NCBI GenBank assembly: GCA_038373885.1 | Contig: JAWZYV010000080.1 | Span: 186,001 to 250,000 of the forward strand | DNA from: Cheiracanthium punctorium | Lineage: Eukaryota > Arthropoda > Arachnida > Araneae > Cheiracanthiidae | Length of the DNA stretch: 64,000 bases | Reading direction: 5' to 3' | Part shown: one piece after another, positions 11,443 to 23,739 of the stretch | Position numbering within the stretch: position 1 is the first letter of the stretch | How the letters are laid out: every line of letters begins with the position of its first letter | Made by a program: the position numbers and the translations under genes | The notes under the pieces: model-generated | Told to the model about the DNA's origin: nothing | Seen by the model: the letters and a program-made list of their open reading frames with translations, nothing else | The model's database searches: none

Positions 11443-12495
11443 CATATGCATGTTTATTTTAGAGAGCATGTGTTATCAAATTTCATCTGCTTCTTGTATA
11501 GTGTTTGCACAGTGTTTAAATAATACGTTACGGTTGATCTTGATTATTTTGCTAAGTTAATTTAATTTTTAGCATTTTTAATGGTGCAAATATTGGAAAA
11601 GTATAATTATATATTAATGTATAAAATTGATTGCCCTAGCTTCTAAGTAAAAAAATAATAATCTTTGTTTAGCTACAGAAAAGTTAATATTTTGCATTGA
11701 ATTTATATGAAACAAATAATTAGGGTGAGATGCAACAGAAACGACACTCGAGGCACAACTTTTAAATAGTTGAAACAGGCCATTTTCAAAAAATCATACA
11801 AAATTAATGAAGCAAAAGTACAACCTTTAATTATAATTAATTTGTTATATACACATGAGACATCAATTGTGCAAACTTAAAGATTTTTAAAAAGTGGGGG
11901 TTTTGTGCTGTCGCCACCCGAAGTTGGATGCTTTTGGAAATTTTGCGCTTTTTAAAGATGAATTTCTCAAAAATTTGACAGTCTAAAATTTAAAAAACAA
12001 ATTGCTATAACAATTTCTTGAGTAGTTTTAACTGATATCATTTCTTATGTAAAAAAGAAAAAATTAATAAGGAAACAAATCTTAAAAATTGCATTTTTGT
12101 AAAATAGAAAACCAATTTATTTTACATTTTTTTTTCTTTTGGCATAAAATTTGCAATCGGGAATTTTATAAACACAAAATATTAAAAGTTAACTCAATAG
12201 CTACAAATAAAAGTAAGTTAATTGATAAAATAACATTGAAGTTATAGCAGTTGAAGTTTTCTACGATCTTCGTATTTTCAAAAAATACTTGATTTTAAGG
12301 CAAATCTAAAAATGCTGTAGCGGAAGAAAAAATAATTTTTTTAGGAAAAATCCTTTTGGCATATTTCCGGTCTCCAACAATTGTAACTACCATATTTTTT
12401 TCAAAGAAATCTATGATGGTAACCTGACGAGTTTTGGCTTTGCCTACCTGAATTGAGATGAAATGACTCTTATGAAGTATACATTTCTGTTTCAG

Positions 12496-12677
12496 ATTTA
12501 AGTTCCATAGGAAGCGAAAAAACAGTAGTGTATGAAAATACCATGAAAAGTGACACGGATGGTATTCTAACTGATGCGAAGTCTACTACCGTTAATCTTG
12601 ATGCTGATGAGACTGGTAAAGAAAATAAGAGAAAAAGTGACGCGCATTCTACTTCTAATGCAAGTTGCAGTATCAAG
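12496..12677 (+). CDS. HMG-box gene, first exon in window
   Basis: Acceptor TTTCAG ends at 12495; donor AAG|GTAGAA follows 12677. Two leading bases complete a codon begun upstream; 60 codons follow, ending in phase 0. The peptide is polar and acidic with a short basic KENKRK patch. No domain seen. Confidence 0.75.
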
Positions 12678-12942
12678 GTAGAACATATATTTTTTAATAG
12701 TAAAACTGTTTGGTCTTGAAATTTTAAATGACAGTTCATTGAGTAGTGTTTGCTAATTAAAGCTTATTAAAACATGTTCACTGCCAGACCAAAAAGTATT
12801 AATTAGAGTACAGTCCAAATTTCTTATGTAAATTTCACATATAAAATATAGTTCTTAATAATAAATTTCACAGTCTGTGTGTTTTTCGAAAAATTAATTA
12901 GTTATTCACCAAACCAAAATAGGAAATTTAACTTACACTAAC

Positions 12943-13105
12943 CAGGGCCGAACCCAGAAAAAAATTTCGGAGGGGGACTAAACGGTAAAAAGGGCCGAAT
13001 TTTTCACAAAAAGATTTCATCAATATTATTTTGTTAACAAAATTTTAAATTTCGGAGTGGGGCGGCGACCAGACCCACTGATCTACCTCCCTGGGTACGG
13101 CCTTG
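12943..13105. mobile_element. hAT MITE, 163 bp, with 8-bp TSD
   Basis: Ends CAGGGCCGAACCCAG and the reverse complement of CAAGGCCGTACCCAG. Flanks ACACTAAC (12935-12942) and ACACTAAT (13106-13113) match at 7 of 8 bases. Related interior sequence recurs near 33226-33360. Confidence 0.8.
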
Positions 13106-13315
13106 ACACTAATGCTATCACACTGACGCGTGATGGGCAGAGATGTATTAATGCTTTTTGATTAATCAGAACCTTGAATTCTTCTACTAAGAGTTACTTG
13201 AATAAATCTTGTGTGAAATTTTTTTCATCCATTTTTAATTTCGGAAGCGTATCTTTTACTCAAACCGATAGCAGTTATATTATTGCTTTATTCAACCATT
13301 AGAGACAAGTATTAA

Positions 13316-13373
13316 TCCTTTAATGCCCGGTGGTCAAGTCGTGAAACCACCTACTTCCAGCGCTTTCACTGCT

Positions 13374-13404
<31 letters not shown>

Positions 13405-13609
13405 GATTAAATGTCCCCAGTGCTGAAAGAAAAATGCAGTCGTTGCTATGTCTCACTTCACTTTAACTACCAACAATGTGACAATTCAGTTGACCGCCAT
13501 ATTGTTGGAAGTTAAATTGAGCGATGGCATCGGATGCACTTTCTCATCGTTGGCAAGTCTATCCAATAGCTGTTCTATATGGATGTAAACATCGTTGCGC
13601 TTTAAAGGA
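13316..13609. mobile_element. piggyBac-like MITE, 294 bp
   Basis: TTAA at 13312-13315 precedes TCCTTTAATGC. The other end is GCTTTAAAGGA followed by TTTA (13610-13613), so the target duplication has one mismatch. A long A run is at about 13378-13404. TTAA targeting with CCTTT-type ends fits piggyBac; it is small and non-coding. Confidence 0.5.
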
Positions 13610-14358
13610 TTTACATTTTCTAACAAGGTTGAAAAGTGTTAATGATTTCGGTTTATCGTTTGTCCGTCCGTGACCTTGCTGTAAATATGCATAGCTTATT
13701 TCGAAATTTGTAAATGTTGTTTCTTTGCACTGTACCATGTATTCTCAGGGATATGAATCTTTTCCGGATTCGCAGAAATCCAAATGTGATATCGCCGATC
13801 TTCGAGTTTTCTTATTCAAGCTCAATCGTTTTGTCTCCTTTTGGCAAATGAGTATTTTCATTTTTCTTTATTCATATCTCTAATGCAGTATTAAGTTCAC
13901 GAAAGTCTATTTCTTTTTTATAAATTCCTCGAATTTCAAATTTTAAATGCATCTGAAAATTTATTCAAAGCTTAGAAATCATCACACTAATTCTAACTTT
14001 AAAAAGGATATGTATTTGCATTTGATTGATTTTACATAGCTGAATGGAAAAAAAGTTTTTTTTTTCTTTTAGAGTGCTGACTCTTAATTTAATAAATGGA
14101 GTTTTTTTTTACAGGGCATTGCAGAATTACATTAATAGTTAATTATATACAGCTTTTTGTGAAATTATCTCAAAAATCTCGCCAAATGTGCTCCACAAAT
14201 ATTGTTGTTGTTTGAAAGCCACATGTACAACTACTAGAGAAGAAACAATAATTCGACAATCAGCCTGGAAAGCTTACACGGGAAAAAAAGCTTCGTTTCC
14301 CACACAGGATGCATGTTCTTGATATGCCGTCACTTTTTCCACAGGGATTATTTGAATA

Positions 14359-14567
14359 CTTCACTTGCCAAATCGATTAACTCCATGAACCAAGGTTTCG
14401 AGAAAAAAGTAATAGTATAAATTACTAATTAATTTAATAACAATTTAATAATACTTATACGAGAAATTTCTTCTGAATATATACAATATGCAGTCAAGTC
14501 AATTAAATGCTTTTATATTAAAATTTAATAAAATTCAAAAAGGAGTTAATCGATTTGGCAAGTGAAG
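14359..14567. mobile_element. Small TIR element, 209 bp
   Basis: Perfect 26-bp inverted repeats at 14359-14384 and 14542-14567, beginning CTTCACTTGCCAAATCG. The interior is AT-rich. No clear target duplication, so no superfamily is assigned. Confidence 0.65.
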
Positions 14568-15104
14568 CTTTCATTTGATTGATTTACTGCGTGTATTATT
14601 CATATTTTGACTTGTAAATCAAAAAATGAAATAATTAAATATTTTAATAATTGTTAATTTAAAAAGTATTTTTCAGAAACGGATCAATATAAAAATTGAA
14701 AATTCCCGGAAAATCTTGTTTGTCTTGAGGACTATTTGGTGCCTCTCTGCTACAAGCTCACTGGACATGATAGACCCCCTTGCCCCCCTTTTGCTACACT
14801 ACTGTGAGTAGCAATTAAGATGATGGGTAGCAGTTTATAGCTCGCAGTGCTGTTCCGCTTTTAAACTGAAAAGATAAAAGAGCTATCTTTTTAAAAAAAA
14901 GAGCTCTACTAGCGAAGTTGAGTTTTTAGAATAGAACACTACCCTTTTTTTTTAAGGTAACAAAAAAAAGTGTAACTTAATTTTTTTAAATTTATTTTTT
15001 GTACAGGAGTTAAAAAAAAAGGTTCGCAATGAATGCGAAGGCGCCAAACAGCGAAGGGAGAGCAGTTGCTCCCACTGCCTCTGCCCTAGCTATGCCGCTG
15101 ATTT

Positions 15105-16615
15105 TACTACCTCTTATCGTCCCATCAGCCTACTTAGCTCTCTGAGCAAGATTACGGAAAGGCTCCTACTAAATCGCATACACACCTACTTAGACAGCCA
15201 TAACCTACTCCTACCTGAACAATTTGGCTTCAGATCTGGCCATAGCACCATCCACCAATTGCTCAGAGTAGTGGAAACTGCCTTTGAAGCTATCCAAAAT
15301 AAACACAAAGCTGCCATCCTGCTTCTTGACTTACAAAAAGCATTTGATAAGGTGTGGCACACCGGACTAATCTACAAGCTTATAAAACTTAACATCCCTG
15401 ATGCGTATATTTTTACCATCAAAAATTACTTACAAAATCGCAATTTTGCTGTCCGCCTAAATGGTACTATCTCTGACCTCTACCCAATTGCATGTGGTGT
15501 CCCACAGGGTTCCATCCTGGGGCCCACTCTTTTTAACTTATATGTTAACGACATTCCTCGCAACCATGACAATACGCTTGCACTTTTTGCTGACGACACA
15601 GCCATCATTGGCCACTCGCCTTACAAGCAAGTTCTTGCAAACACTATGCAAGCACACATTGACACCATTGTCGACTGGATGCGTCACTGGCGCATCAACA
15701 TAAACCCTGATAAGTGTCAAGCTCTTAGCTTCACTTTTTTGCCAACCACCCTCACGCCTACATGTCTGTGGCACCCCTATCGAATGGAGCTCCAAAATAG
15801 TTTATTTAGGTGTTACTATTGACAAATCACTTTGCTGGCGGCACCACATTAAGAAAGCTACCTTTAAAATGGTAGCTGCCTTTTCAAATCTTTCACCACT
15901 CTTTCTTAACAATAAGATTGGGATACAAAATAAAGTTCTCCTTTACAAGACCTTTGTTCGCCCTACTGCTACCTACGCTGCGCCCATTTGGGCGTCAGCA
16001 GCAAAAACAAACATTAACAACCTCGAATCCAAACAGAGCTCTATACTACGTAAGATTAGAAAAGGGCATCATTTCCTGTCAAATATTAACATCAGGAACG
16101 ATTTAAAAGTTCCCTCCATGAGGAAACATCTTCGCGACCTCACATCAAACTTCTACGACAATCTCCACAACTTACCTAACGAAATCTTGGCGGAGATACC
16201 TGATTATGACTATAGCGATTCCCAAAATCGCAAACGTCCTAGGACTGCCATGAGGTCACTCGACCTCACTTAACTTGACTCTTGTACATACTTGTAAATA
16301 TTCTTTTTTCTTTTTCTCTTCACTTCTTTTGTATTTTATTCACTTTATTCACTTATTGCATTTACATGTCTCTTACCACACACACTGTCTGCACTACTTC
16401 TCCCCCCTTCTTGGGCTGAGACTTCTTGCTGACCGCTTTATCCTTGCCTTCTTTGCTTGGCCACCATTTTGTTATTTTATGACTTGACATGATTCCTGCC
16501 CAGCCATCCTATGGGCATATTACACGATTTCGTACAAACACACATATCATCACTTTCTGGAGATAAGCGTCCTTACGTCAGGTACTCCATTAAACACATC
16601 TTTCATGTCATGTCA
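15105..16615 (+). mobile_element. 5'-truncated Jockey-type LINE with 14-bp TSD
   Basis: TATGCCGCTGATTT occurs at 15091-15104 and again at 16616-16629, an exact 14-bp target-site duplication. Between them lies the 3' part of a non-LTR retrotransposon: reverse transcriptase, a C-terminal region ending at a TAA at 16271-16273, and a 3' UTR of about 340 bases. The 3' end is a short TCATG repeat rather than a poly-A tail. Its base composition is clearly less AT-rich than the surrounding intron. The element begins inside the RT domain, so it is dead on arrival by 5' truncation. Confidence 0.9.
15107..16273 (+). pseudogene. Jockey-like reverse transcriptase fragment
   Basis: Starts at SYRPISLLS (RT block 1), continues through QFGFRSGHST, the LLDLQKAFDKVWH block, GVPQGSILGPTLF, and the catalytic FADDTA, to the thumb (WRININPDKCQ). 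The frame breaks by a small indel near 15735-15800 and resumes with YLGVTIDKSLCWRHH through RPTATYAAPIWAS to the stop at 16273. The missing N-terminal endonuclease and the frameshift make it non-functional. The family call rests on block order and wording typical of Jockey/CR1-group LINEs. Confidence 0.88.
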
Positions 16616-16629
16616 TATGCCGCTGATTT

Positions 16630-18927
16630 AATCGTACGTTATTGCGAAATGTAGTATTATTTATAAAAGCCCAAACATAATCATACCAACCATTTTTGAT
16701 TGCTTTATAAGCACGTATTTTCGCTGTCCTTTAACTTCGAGAGCCCGTCGTAATTGCGAAAATTAAATCCTCGCGAAATGCTTTTTTCCCCCTTCAAATA
16801 ATAATTAAAAAATCAGAAATTTTTCACTTACCAAAATTGAATGATTTATTGTGCAATTACAAACTCTTTCTTGTCAACTTTCTTTCTTACAACTATTTCT
16901 TGAATGTAAAACAATAATTTAACTAATAGAATGCAGCTCATTCACTTACAAAATTAAACCAGCTTCTTTGAAAACCATTCAAAATGGAGAGGAGGGGGGG
17001 GAGAACTTTTCGAACAAAGGAAGTTTCTCAAAATGCTTTTTGTAAAAAAGGTTCTGTATTTAGGTACTTCCGGGTTTTTCAATTGTCGGTTCTATTCATA
17101 TAAAATTGCGAAATCACCGAAAATTACGGCTTGCAAAAATAAGTTTTTACAGTTTTTTTTTTCTCATATTAATTTTGAGTTTATTAAATCAGATTTCGAA
17201 AAGCATAAATAGGAAAATATGCTTCAATTTTATTTTCATTAGAATTAGTGTAAATCCACGAAAATAAGTTTTTAGTTCTATTTGCTCTAATAATTTTGAA
17301 AGTATAGCTAAATAGAATTTTAAGAAATTGTACGTATTCTAGTCTTCGAATGTGTCGCTTGGTGGTCCTCTTCCTGGAGTTTCCCGATACGGATTCTTTC
17401 ACTCGTTTTGTCCTGTTTATTTCTTAGTAACACAGCTAAATATTCCCCATTTGAAAACTCGTTCAATTTTCACCATAGATCCATTAAATATTATATCTGG
17501 GGTAGCTGACGCTGAATAAAAAGTAAATGTAATAGACAGTTAAGTTAATACACAGTAAAAGTTAAAATTAGTATAGAAAACATTAAACCACAAACATTGT
17601 TCCAAGCAGTTTAATTTTTGTGACAAATTATAACTCTATCGTAGAGTAAGATATCAGGTTGTAACGAAAGTTTTCCGCCATATCTGCCTGAAATACTAAC
17701 TTCTAACTCCTTAGATAACTGTTTTTGAACTTTCGGTACCAAACCTGCACAGTGTCACATGATACAACAATAGTACTTAAAGCTGTACTCATAATTCGTT
17801 GATATTATGTAGCTGACTTTTTGCAACACAACTGGACGTAAATGATGGTTCTAATACTCTAGAGTGATAGTTCTATTTGAGACACCTTATACTTAATGAT
17901 AACAATATTTTTTACAGATTTCACAACACAGTGTTATAAAGTAAACCTCTTTCTTTCAAATGCCAAAAATCGTTTGACAAAATATGAGCAAATACGCCAA
18001 CGAGAACTGTGTGCTGACGAAGTTTGCGGTGGCGGGAAACTTTCGTTACAACCTAATATTTTCCCCCACGCTCCACAAATATTTTTAATGCATACATGCA
18101 ATAGCTAGGGGGGGGGGATTATAAAACGGAAATATGAGTTTTTAAGCGCAAATATTCAGTCTTCGACTCTTTAAGACGCACAAGTTAAAAAATTTTAATG
18201 CAAAGTATACGGGCTAAATTTGTTAAAATATTGCGTGCGTGTATGTTTCCTTCTAAATAAATCGGTTGTACCTATAGCTGAAATTTCTAAAAAACAAAAT
18301 ACTTTATATGCTCTTGCCAATAACATATAAGAATATTCCTCACTATATAATCACCTGTCTATGTCCATGGTCTATTATTTATGCAAAAAAAAATCACGTA
18401 AATACTTGATGTTTATTTTGATCTCACGAAAAAAAGATCAATCTTCAATCTTGGTAATTCCAAAGAAATATTCGAAACTAGCTGAAATTACGAAATTATT
18501 TTGCTTGTGAATTAACTTTTGTTTCAGAGATTATTAATTTACCTTGACATCTAATGTATTATTATTAAACTTGTAAAATAAAAAATTCTTTCATTGTTCG
18601 CTTTTGTACTCTATCGGAAATTAGGTAGTTTAATAATTGTTAAAAATAGAGAAATGAGTTGATTTTGAAAATCTTACCATCTTAATATCGTTTCTGTGCA
18701 AAATTTCAAGCCGGTCTATTGAATGATGTGTATTAGTGTAGTGAACAAAGAAACAAACATTCGCATTGATGTATTAGATCTATTAAAAAAATAACAAACT
18801 AGCATAGAATTTACGAATTTACGTGTTACTTTAAGAAGTATTATCTGGATTTTTTTAAATCTTTTTTTTTTATCATCTTATTTATCGTTGCTTTAGTTTA
18901 TATATATTTGTATATACATATTTCGCC
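16630..18927. other. Intron DNA without recognised features
   Basis: AT-rich. No gene or clear transposon end. A basic reading frame on the minus strand at 17184-17402 has no recognisable domain. A G run lies at about 18110-18118. Confidence 0.6.
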
Positions 18928-19140
18928 GCCCAGGTGGTGTAGTGGCTAGAGAACCATTCTATCACGCCGTGCGTCCGGGTTCGAATCCCGGCTTGGGCAT
19001 GGATGTTAACTTGTCTCGTCCCTTCATAGGGGGTAATGCTGTCCGCCCACTGGGTGCTCCCATAATAAAATGGACAGTAACTCGGGCGTTTGTAGTGGCG
19101 AATGCTTGATGAGCAAGTGCCCGCCCGTTGGGGAAAAATG
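18928..19140 (+). mobile_element. tRNA-derived SINE just upstream of the HMG exon
   Basis: 18928-18999 folds like a tRNA: GCCCAGG pairs with CTTGGGC, box A-like GGTGTAGTGGCTAGAG, and a perfect T arm CCGGGTTCGAATCCCGG. The anticodon stem does not pair, so it is not a working tRNA gene. About 140 bases of unrelated body follow, ending near GTTGGGGAAA. TGTATATACATATTT before and TGTATATCTATACATTT after could be a diverged target duplication. It lies about 70 bases upstream of the HMG exon. Confidence 0.7.
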
Positions 19141-19211
19141 TGTATATCTATACATTTTTGAATTCATTATTTTGTTTTGATTAATTACTTGAATATCTTT
19201 TTCCAAAATAG

Positions 19212-19494
19212 AAACACAAGACAAATTTGATGTCGTCGCCAGATAGTGAAGACAATTTTTATTTGGAGTCTTCAGAAAAATCTTTAAGAAAAAAGGTTCG
19301 TCGGTCACCGAATGCATTCATGATCTTCGCCAAAGAACAACGATCTAATCTTGGTTCTTCTGATGTCAAAGATAAAAAGAGTCATGCCAACACCATTTTG
19401 GGGCAAATGTGGCGAAGTCTTTCTGATTCTGAAAAGGAAAAATATTTTCAAGAAGCTAGAGAAGTCCGTCATTTATATAAGAATTCTGATACAT
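19212..19494 (+). CDS. HMG-box exon
   Basis: Acceptor AAAATAG ends at 19211, with a codon starting at 19212 as required by the phase-0 donor of the previous exon. Donor ACAT|GTAAGA follows 19494, leaving one base. The HMG box is at about 19296-19485: basic KKVRRSPNAFMIFAKEQRS, then NTILGQMWRSLSDSEKEKYF and a final basic/aromatic helix. A Ser/Asp/Glu-rich leader precedes it. The exon matches the box length of about 63 residues instead of the usual 70-75, the end being encoded after the next splice or lost. Confidence 0.85.
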
Positions 19495-19932
19495 GTAAGA
19501 AAAACCTTTTAATCAATCATATATATGTGATAGCTCGATATCCGTATGCTTGGCCACGTTGATTAATGAATAATAATTTTATGTAGTAATTTGAAGTTTA
19601 TACTTAAGAGTTGGCAAAATATTTCCTGTTACAAATTAATTTCGTGTATACATTAATGCTACATTTATTAGCACTAAGGGTGCTATTTCGATCAATGCCA
19701 GAATTTTTTAGCACTAGGGTGCTATTTCGCTCAATCCCAGAATTTTGTCTACGTGATTTTGTAGACAGGTTTTGTAGGTATGAACTGTCCCGGTGGAGAT
19801 CTTTTCAAATGTGTTTGCCAGATAACTTAAGGGGGGGGCTTAATAAATGTTTTATCAAGTTTGAAATTTTTGATAATTAATTGCTAATTTTAGTGTTTCA
19901 AAACGCGACAATTTATTATAAATATATTACGA

Positions 19933-20512
19933 GTGTAGTTAGAAAATGCCTGGCAAAGATTGTAAAACAGTTTTGGTAGGCGATTTTAATATAAATTTCA
20001 ATTCCGAAGAAGTATTTTATAGAACAGAGAAGGCAAATACAGTACACTCATAGATTATGATACAGTTTCCGAATGGTATTTCTAAAGGTGAAGTATAGTT
20101 AGACTATGCCTGGCAAAAATTGTTAAACAGTTTTGGTAGGCGATTTTAATATAGATTTCAATTCCGAAGCAGTGTTTTATGGAACAAGGAAAAAAAACAT
20201 GGCTCACTCATTGATTATGATACACTCTCCAAACAGTATTTAAAATGGTATAGTTGGATTATGCTTGGTGAAGGTTGTAAAACAGTTTTAGTAGATGATT
20301 TTACGATAGATTTCGGTTCCAAAGATTCATTTTATTTAACAAGAAAGGCGAACACGGCACACTCATGGATTATGGTACGTATTCCCAAACAGTATTTAAT
20401 ATGGTGAAGTATAGTTGAAATGTGCTTGGTGAAGATTCTAAAATAGCTTTAGTAGGAGATTTTAACATAGATTTCGATTTCAAATATGTGTTTTATGGTA
20501 CAAGGAAGAATT
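19933..20512 (+). repeat. Four tandem ~160-bp units with a GDFN-like motif
   Basis: The sequence around AACAGTTTTGGTAGG is repeated with landmarks at about 19966, 20126, 20281 and 20441 (spacing 155-161). The first unit translates LVGDFNINF and the second LVGDFNIDF, like the GDFN block of LINE AP-endonucleases. Later units diverge and carry stops. Probably a fragment of a retroelement amplified in tandem. Confidence 0.75.
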
Positions 20513-20830
20513 TATTCCTATTTTAACGCCCCTACTCTCGCCAACCCAAAAAATCGTCGCACTTTAGCAAGATTTTCAGTCATGGGTCTCTAGGAGTTAT
20601 GCACAAGTTTCAACATTTTAAAATTCTAAATGAAATACTAGATTGTGTGAGATTTTTATTTTTTTTTAACGGATAAGATCTTGTTCTAGCACTTTTCTGG
20701 TTTTTGATTTGAATAGTACTTAAGAGATGATGCTCTGGTCTAAGGAGTTGCTTACTTTGCTAATCCCGCATTAGGTGTAAGGCATAACGTTTTTACCAGA
20801 CCAGATTGATCTGATTCTATGCTAAAAATA

Positions 20831-20917
20831 TAGTCGAATCCGGTTTTAACGAAATCCAAGGGTCAGAGATAGCGAGATATTCGCTGTAATGGACTTCGCT
20901 AAAACGGGATTCAACTG
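20831..20917. mobile_element. Tiny pogo/Tigger-like MITE, 87 bp
   Basis: Flanked by TA on both sides. The right end reads CAGTTGAATCCCGTTTTAGC in reverse complement, and the left end TAGTCGAATCCGGTTTTAAC is its imperfect partner. It forms a near-complete hairpin. Confidence 0.6.
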
Positions 20918-21009
20918 TATTTAAATAATTTTGTAATATTTCTGAGAGCACGTTTGTTGCTAGAAATATCATTTGTTAAAGAAATTAATCAGTAAAATAA
21001 ATCTAAAAA

Positions 21010-22865
21010 AATCTGATGTGGACAACACATAACTTCCTTGCACGTCTATTAAATCAAAGATATTTTCGGCTCACTTCATCTAAACTTATTTTGATTGAAA
21101 GAGATAAAATATCAGTAATAGTAAGGTTTAGCTATTTCTAGTCAAATATTTCGATATCGCCGAGTTGAGTTCAATTTGAAAGATTTCCTTCTGACACTTT
21201 ATTTGGCGATATTTCACCAAAAGCCGACAAGCTTGAGAAAGTTTGCGAGATTTTGGGGATAGCCAAAGTAGTAATTGACCACAGATTTTCAATGAATTGA
21301 ATGCATCCATACATCTTTAGGTATTTTAAGTCATCTGGCTGACCCTGTAAATAAATTACCCAGTCGATTGCAGTCAAAAAAGATATTGAAACCAGTTAGA
21401 TATTACAATACTTCTAAATACAAAAGTTCAAAATTCTACGGGTTAGAGTTATACGAAAGAATTTTTGGCACCAAATTTGGCGATATTTCGGCGAAACTCG
21501 CCACGGTCAACGACAAATGGCGAGATTTTGGGCATGGACTAAACAATGACTATTGCCAATTTTGGCGATATTTCGCCCAAGGTCGACGACAGACGGCGAG
21601 ATTTTGGGCATGGACCAAACAATGACTGTGTACAGTTGTATTATATTGAAGTTGTCCATAGGCATTAAAGTATTGAAATTCTTTTCGGTGGTCCTGTAAA
21701 TAAACTCTCTGGTAGATTGGAACCAAAAATCGAGATGCATAACTAGATATTACAACAATCTTATACATGAAATTTCATAATAGTTTTTGAGATTTGAGAG
21801 TTAAATACGCACACACGTACACCAAAAGTCGCCAAGCTTGGCGACTTTGGGCGTAGTTCTTGAGGGAGGTACGTGACCGTGGTTGGACCATTACCTAACT
21901 TATATGGTAGGACGGTATTGTGCTTGAAATGGATGAATGCCCCTAAAATTGCCTTTGACCGTAATGTATAGGAAAACTTTTGAGTGTTCCTGTAGCAGAA
22001 CTATTAATGATAAAGACACTTCTTTTAATGAAGAAATTCATTTTGTAACGCTTAACAGCATATATCACTTCTGATTCGTTTGAAATAGTCCAATACCTCT
22101 AAATTACACTTTAATGAATTTCGGCCTATAGAGCGTAATGTATTTCGAATCTTTTGGGCGGTTCTGTTGATAAACTATCCATTCGAATGGAACCGAAAAT
22201 GGAGCTGCACAAGTAGATCTTACAGCAATCCTAAATATAAAGTTTCAACATTCTACGACCAATAGTTTTTGAGATATGCGAGTTTAATGAATTTCGCTCC
22301 ATAGAGCGTTATGTATTTCGAATCTTTTGGAAGGTCCTGTAGATAAACTATCCAGTCGAATGGAACCAAAAGGGGAGGTGCACAACTAGATGTTACAACT
22401 ATCCAAAAAATAAAGTTTGGACATTCTACGCCTAATAGTTTTTGAGATGTACGAGTTTAATGAATTTCGTTCCATAGAGCGTAATGTATTTCGAATCTTT
22501 TGGGCCGTCCTGTACATAAACTGCCCATTCGATTGAGACTAAAAGGAGAGGTGCACAACTAGATCATAGAACAATCCTAAATATAAAATCTCAACATTCT
22601 ACGACCAATAGTTTTTGAGATATGCGAGTTACATACGTACGTACGTACAGACGGCATGAAAAAACTGGGCACAATAGAATCGCCGCTGAAAAAATGAGTT
22701 GCAGACGCGTTTATATGATCGTGCATGCTAGCTTACGACGAGATGCATCGAAAAAAATTTTTAATTAAATTTAGAGGTAGTCAAAATCGGTTTTATCGTC
22801 GAAATTTGTCCCCCAAAATTTTTCTGGATCACATTACTTCCTTATACTCCGTACAAGGAAGTAAT
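21010..22865. repeat. Repeat family with ~172-bp internal tandem units
   Basis: Begins ATCTGATGTGGACAACACAT followed by ACTTCCTTG. It ends with a palindromic block at about 22834-22864 (TTACTTCCTT...AAGGAAGTAA), after a TACGTACGTACGTACAGAC tract. Inside, a unit containing CATAGAGCGTAATG, a TCCTGT-AAACT segment, a GGAACC-AAAA segment and TTTTTGAGAT-TGCGAGTT recurs at about 22119, 22292 and 22464, with older copies at about 21300-21780. Related sequence is at 40582-40735 and 47040-48600. Non-coding and unclassified. Confidence 0.75.
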
Positions 22866-23013
22866 AGAATTGAGAGTTATAAAATTTTTTGCGTACTTAA
22901 ATTAAGCACTCAAAACTTCGTCGTTTAGAATATTTGTAAGCATAATTATTGCAGTTCTGAATTTGTTTTGCAACATTAATTTTTTTAAGAAAAATTATTT
23001 TAATCTGCCTTAG

Positions 23014-23183
23014 CCTTGACACCAAAATCAGGAAAAATTTCTAGAAGGATATTAAAAGTAAAAAAGAAAACAGCGAAAAAATCCGTTGGACGTCCATCAA
23101 AGAAAGTAAAGGAGGTTCCCCATTTCGCCGCTGCACAAGATTTTAAGAGCACCGAATCCAAAGCTCCTGTAAATGAGACAAAT
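23014..23183 (+). CDS. HMG-box gene, Lys-rich exon
   Basis: Acceptor GCCTTAG ends at 23013. The two leading bases CC complete the codon begun by the T left over from the HMG exon. Donor AAT|GTAAGT follows 23183, phase 0. It encodes a Lys-rich stretch with KSVGRPSKKVKE, an AT-hook-like GRP core and a likely nuclear localisation signal. Confidence 0.78.
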
Positions 23184-23739
23184 GTAAGTACTATGCTGTT
23201 AATATTTTTAATAGTTTGCGGTTTTGATTGTTATTGTTAATTACAACAATGAAGTACAGTAAAGCTTCGACATCCTTATTTGGATTAGTAAACAGGTCAT
23301 CATAGAAAGGTTTTAATTAGTTTCATGTTCAGAATCGTTCTAAAAATCATTTTATTCCTTATAAAATTTAACATGTACTTATCATTCTGTTTAAAGAATT
23401 TTCTTTTCTGATTAAGTGAAATGTTTTTGCAAGCAGAACTTTAGTTAATATATAAGACATAACTGAGTTTTTTTTTTCTTTTTGGACTGATGTGAACTGA
23501 TTGATATAACAGACTTGCTTAACTAAAGCTGAAATTTTAGTTACTTCGTAAAAAGTAGCGGTAATTTTATTTGTACTCCGATCGTCCGTGCGCTAACTGC
23601 CGAAAATGTGTATAGATTTCTATAAAATTTATTAATGTTATGTCAAAGATGTGAATCTAATTTTAAACATAAATAAAAAAAGAATATGTTTATGAAGTTT
23701 ATAAATGAAAGCTCTCATCGGAAACAAAGTATTAGTATA

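Noticed and set aside
16275..16487. Small ORF after the Jockey stop codon
   Set aside because: It is the translated 3' UTR of the LINE; T-rich with no domain.
18928..18999. Functional tRNA gene
   Set aside because: Acceptor and T arms pair, but the anticodon stem does not, and a SINE body follows.
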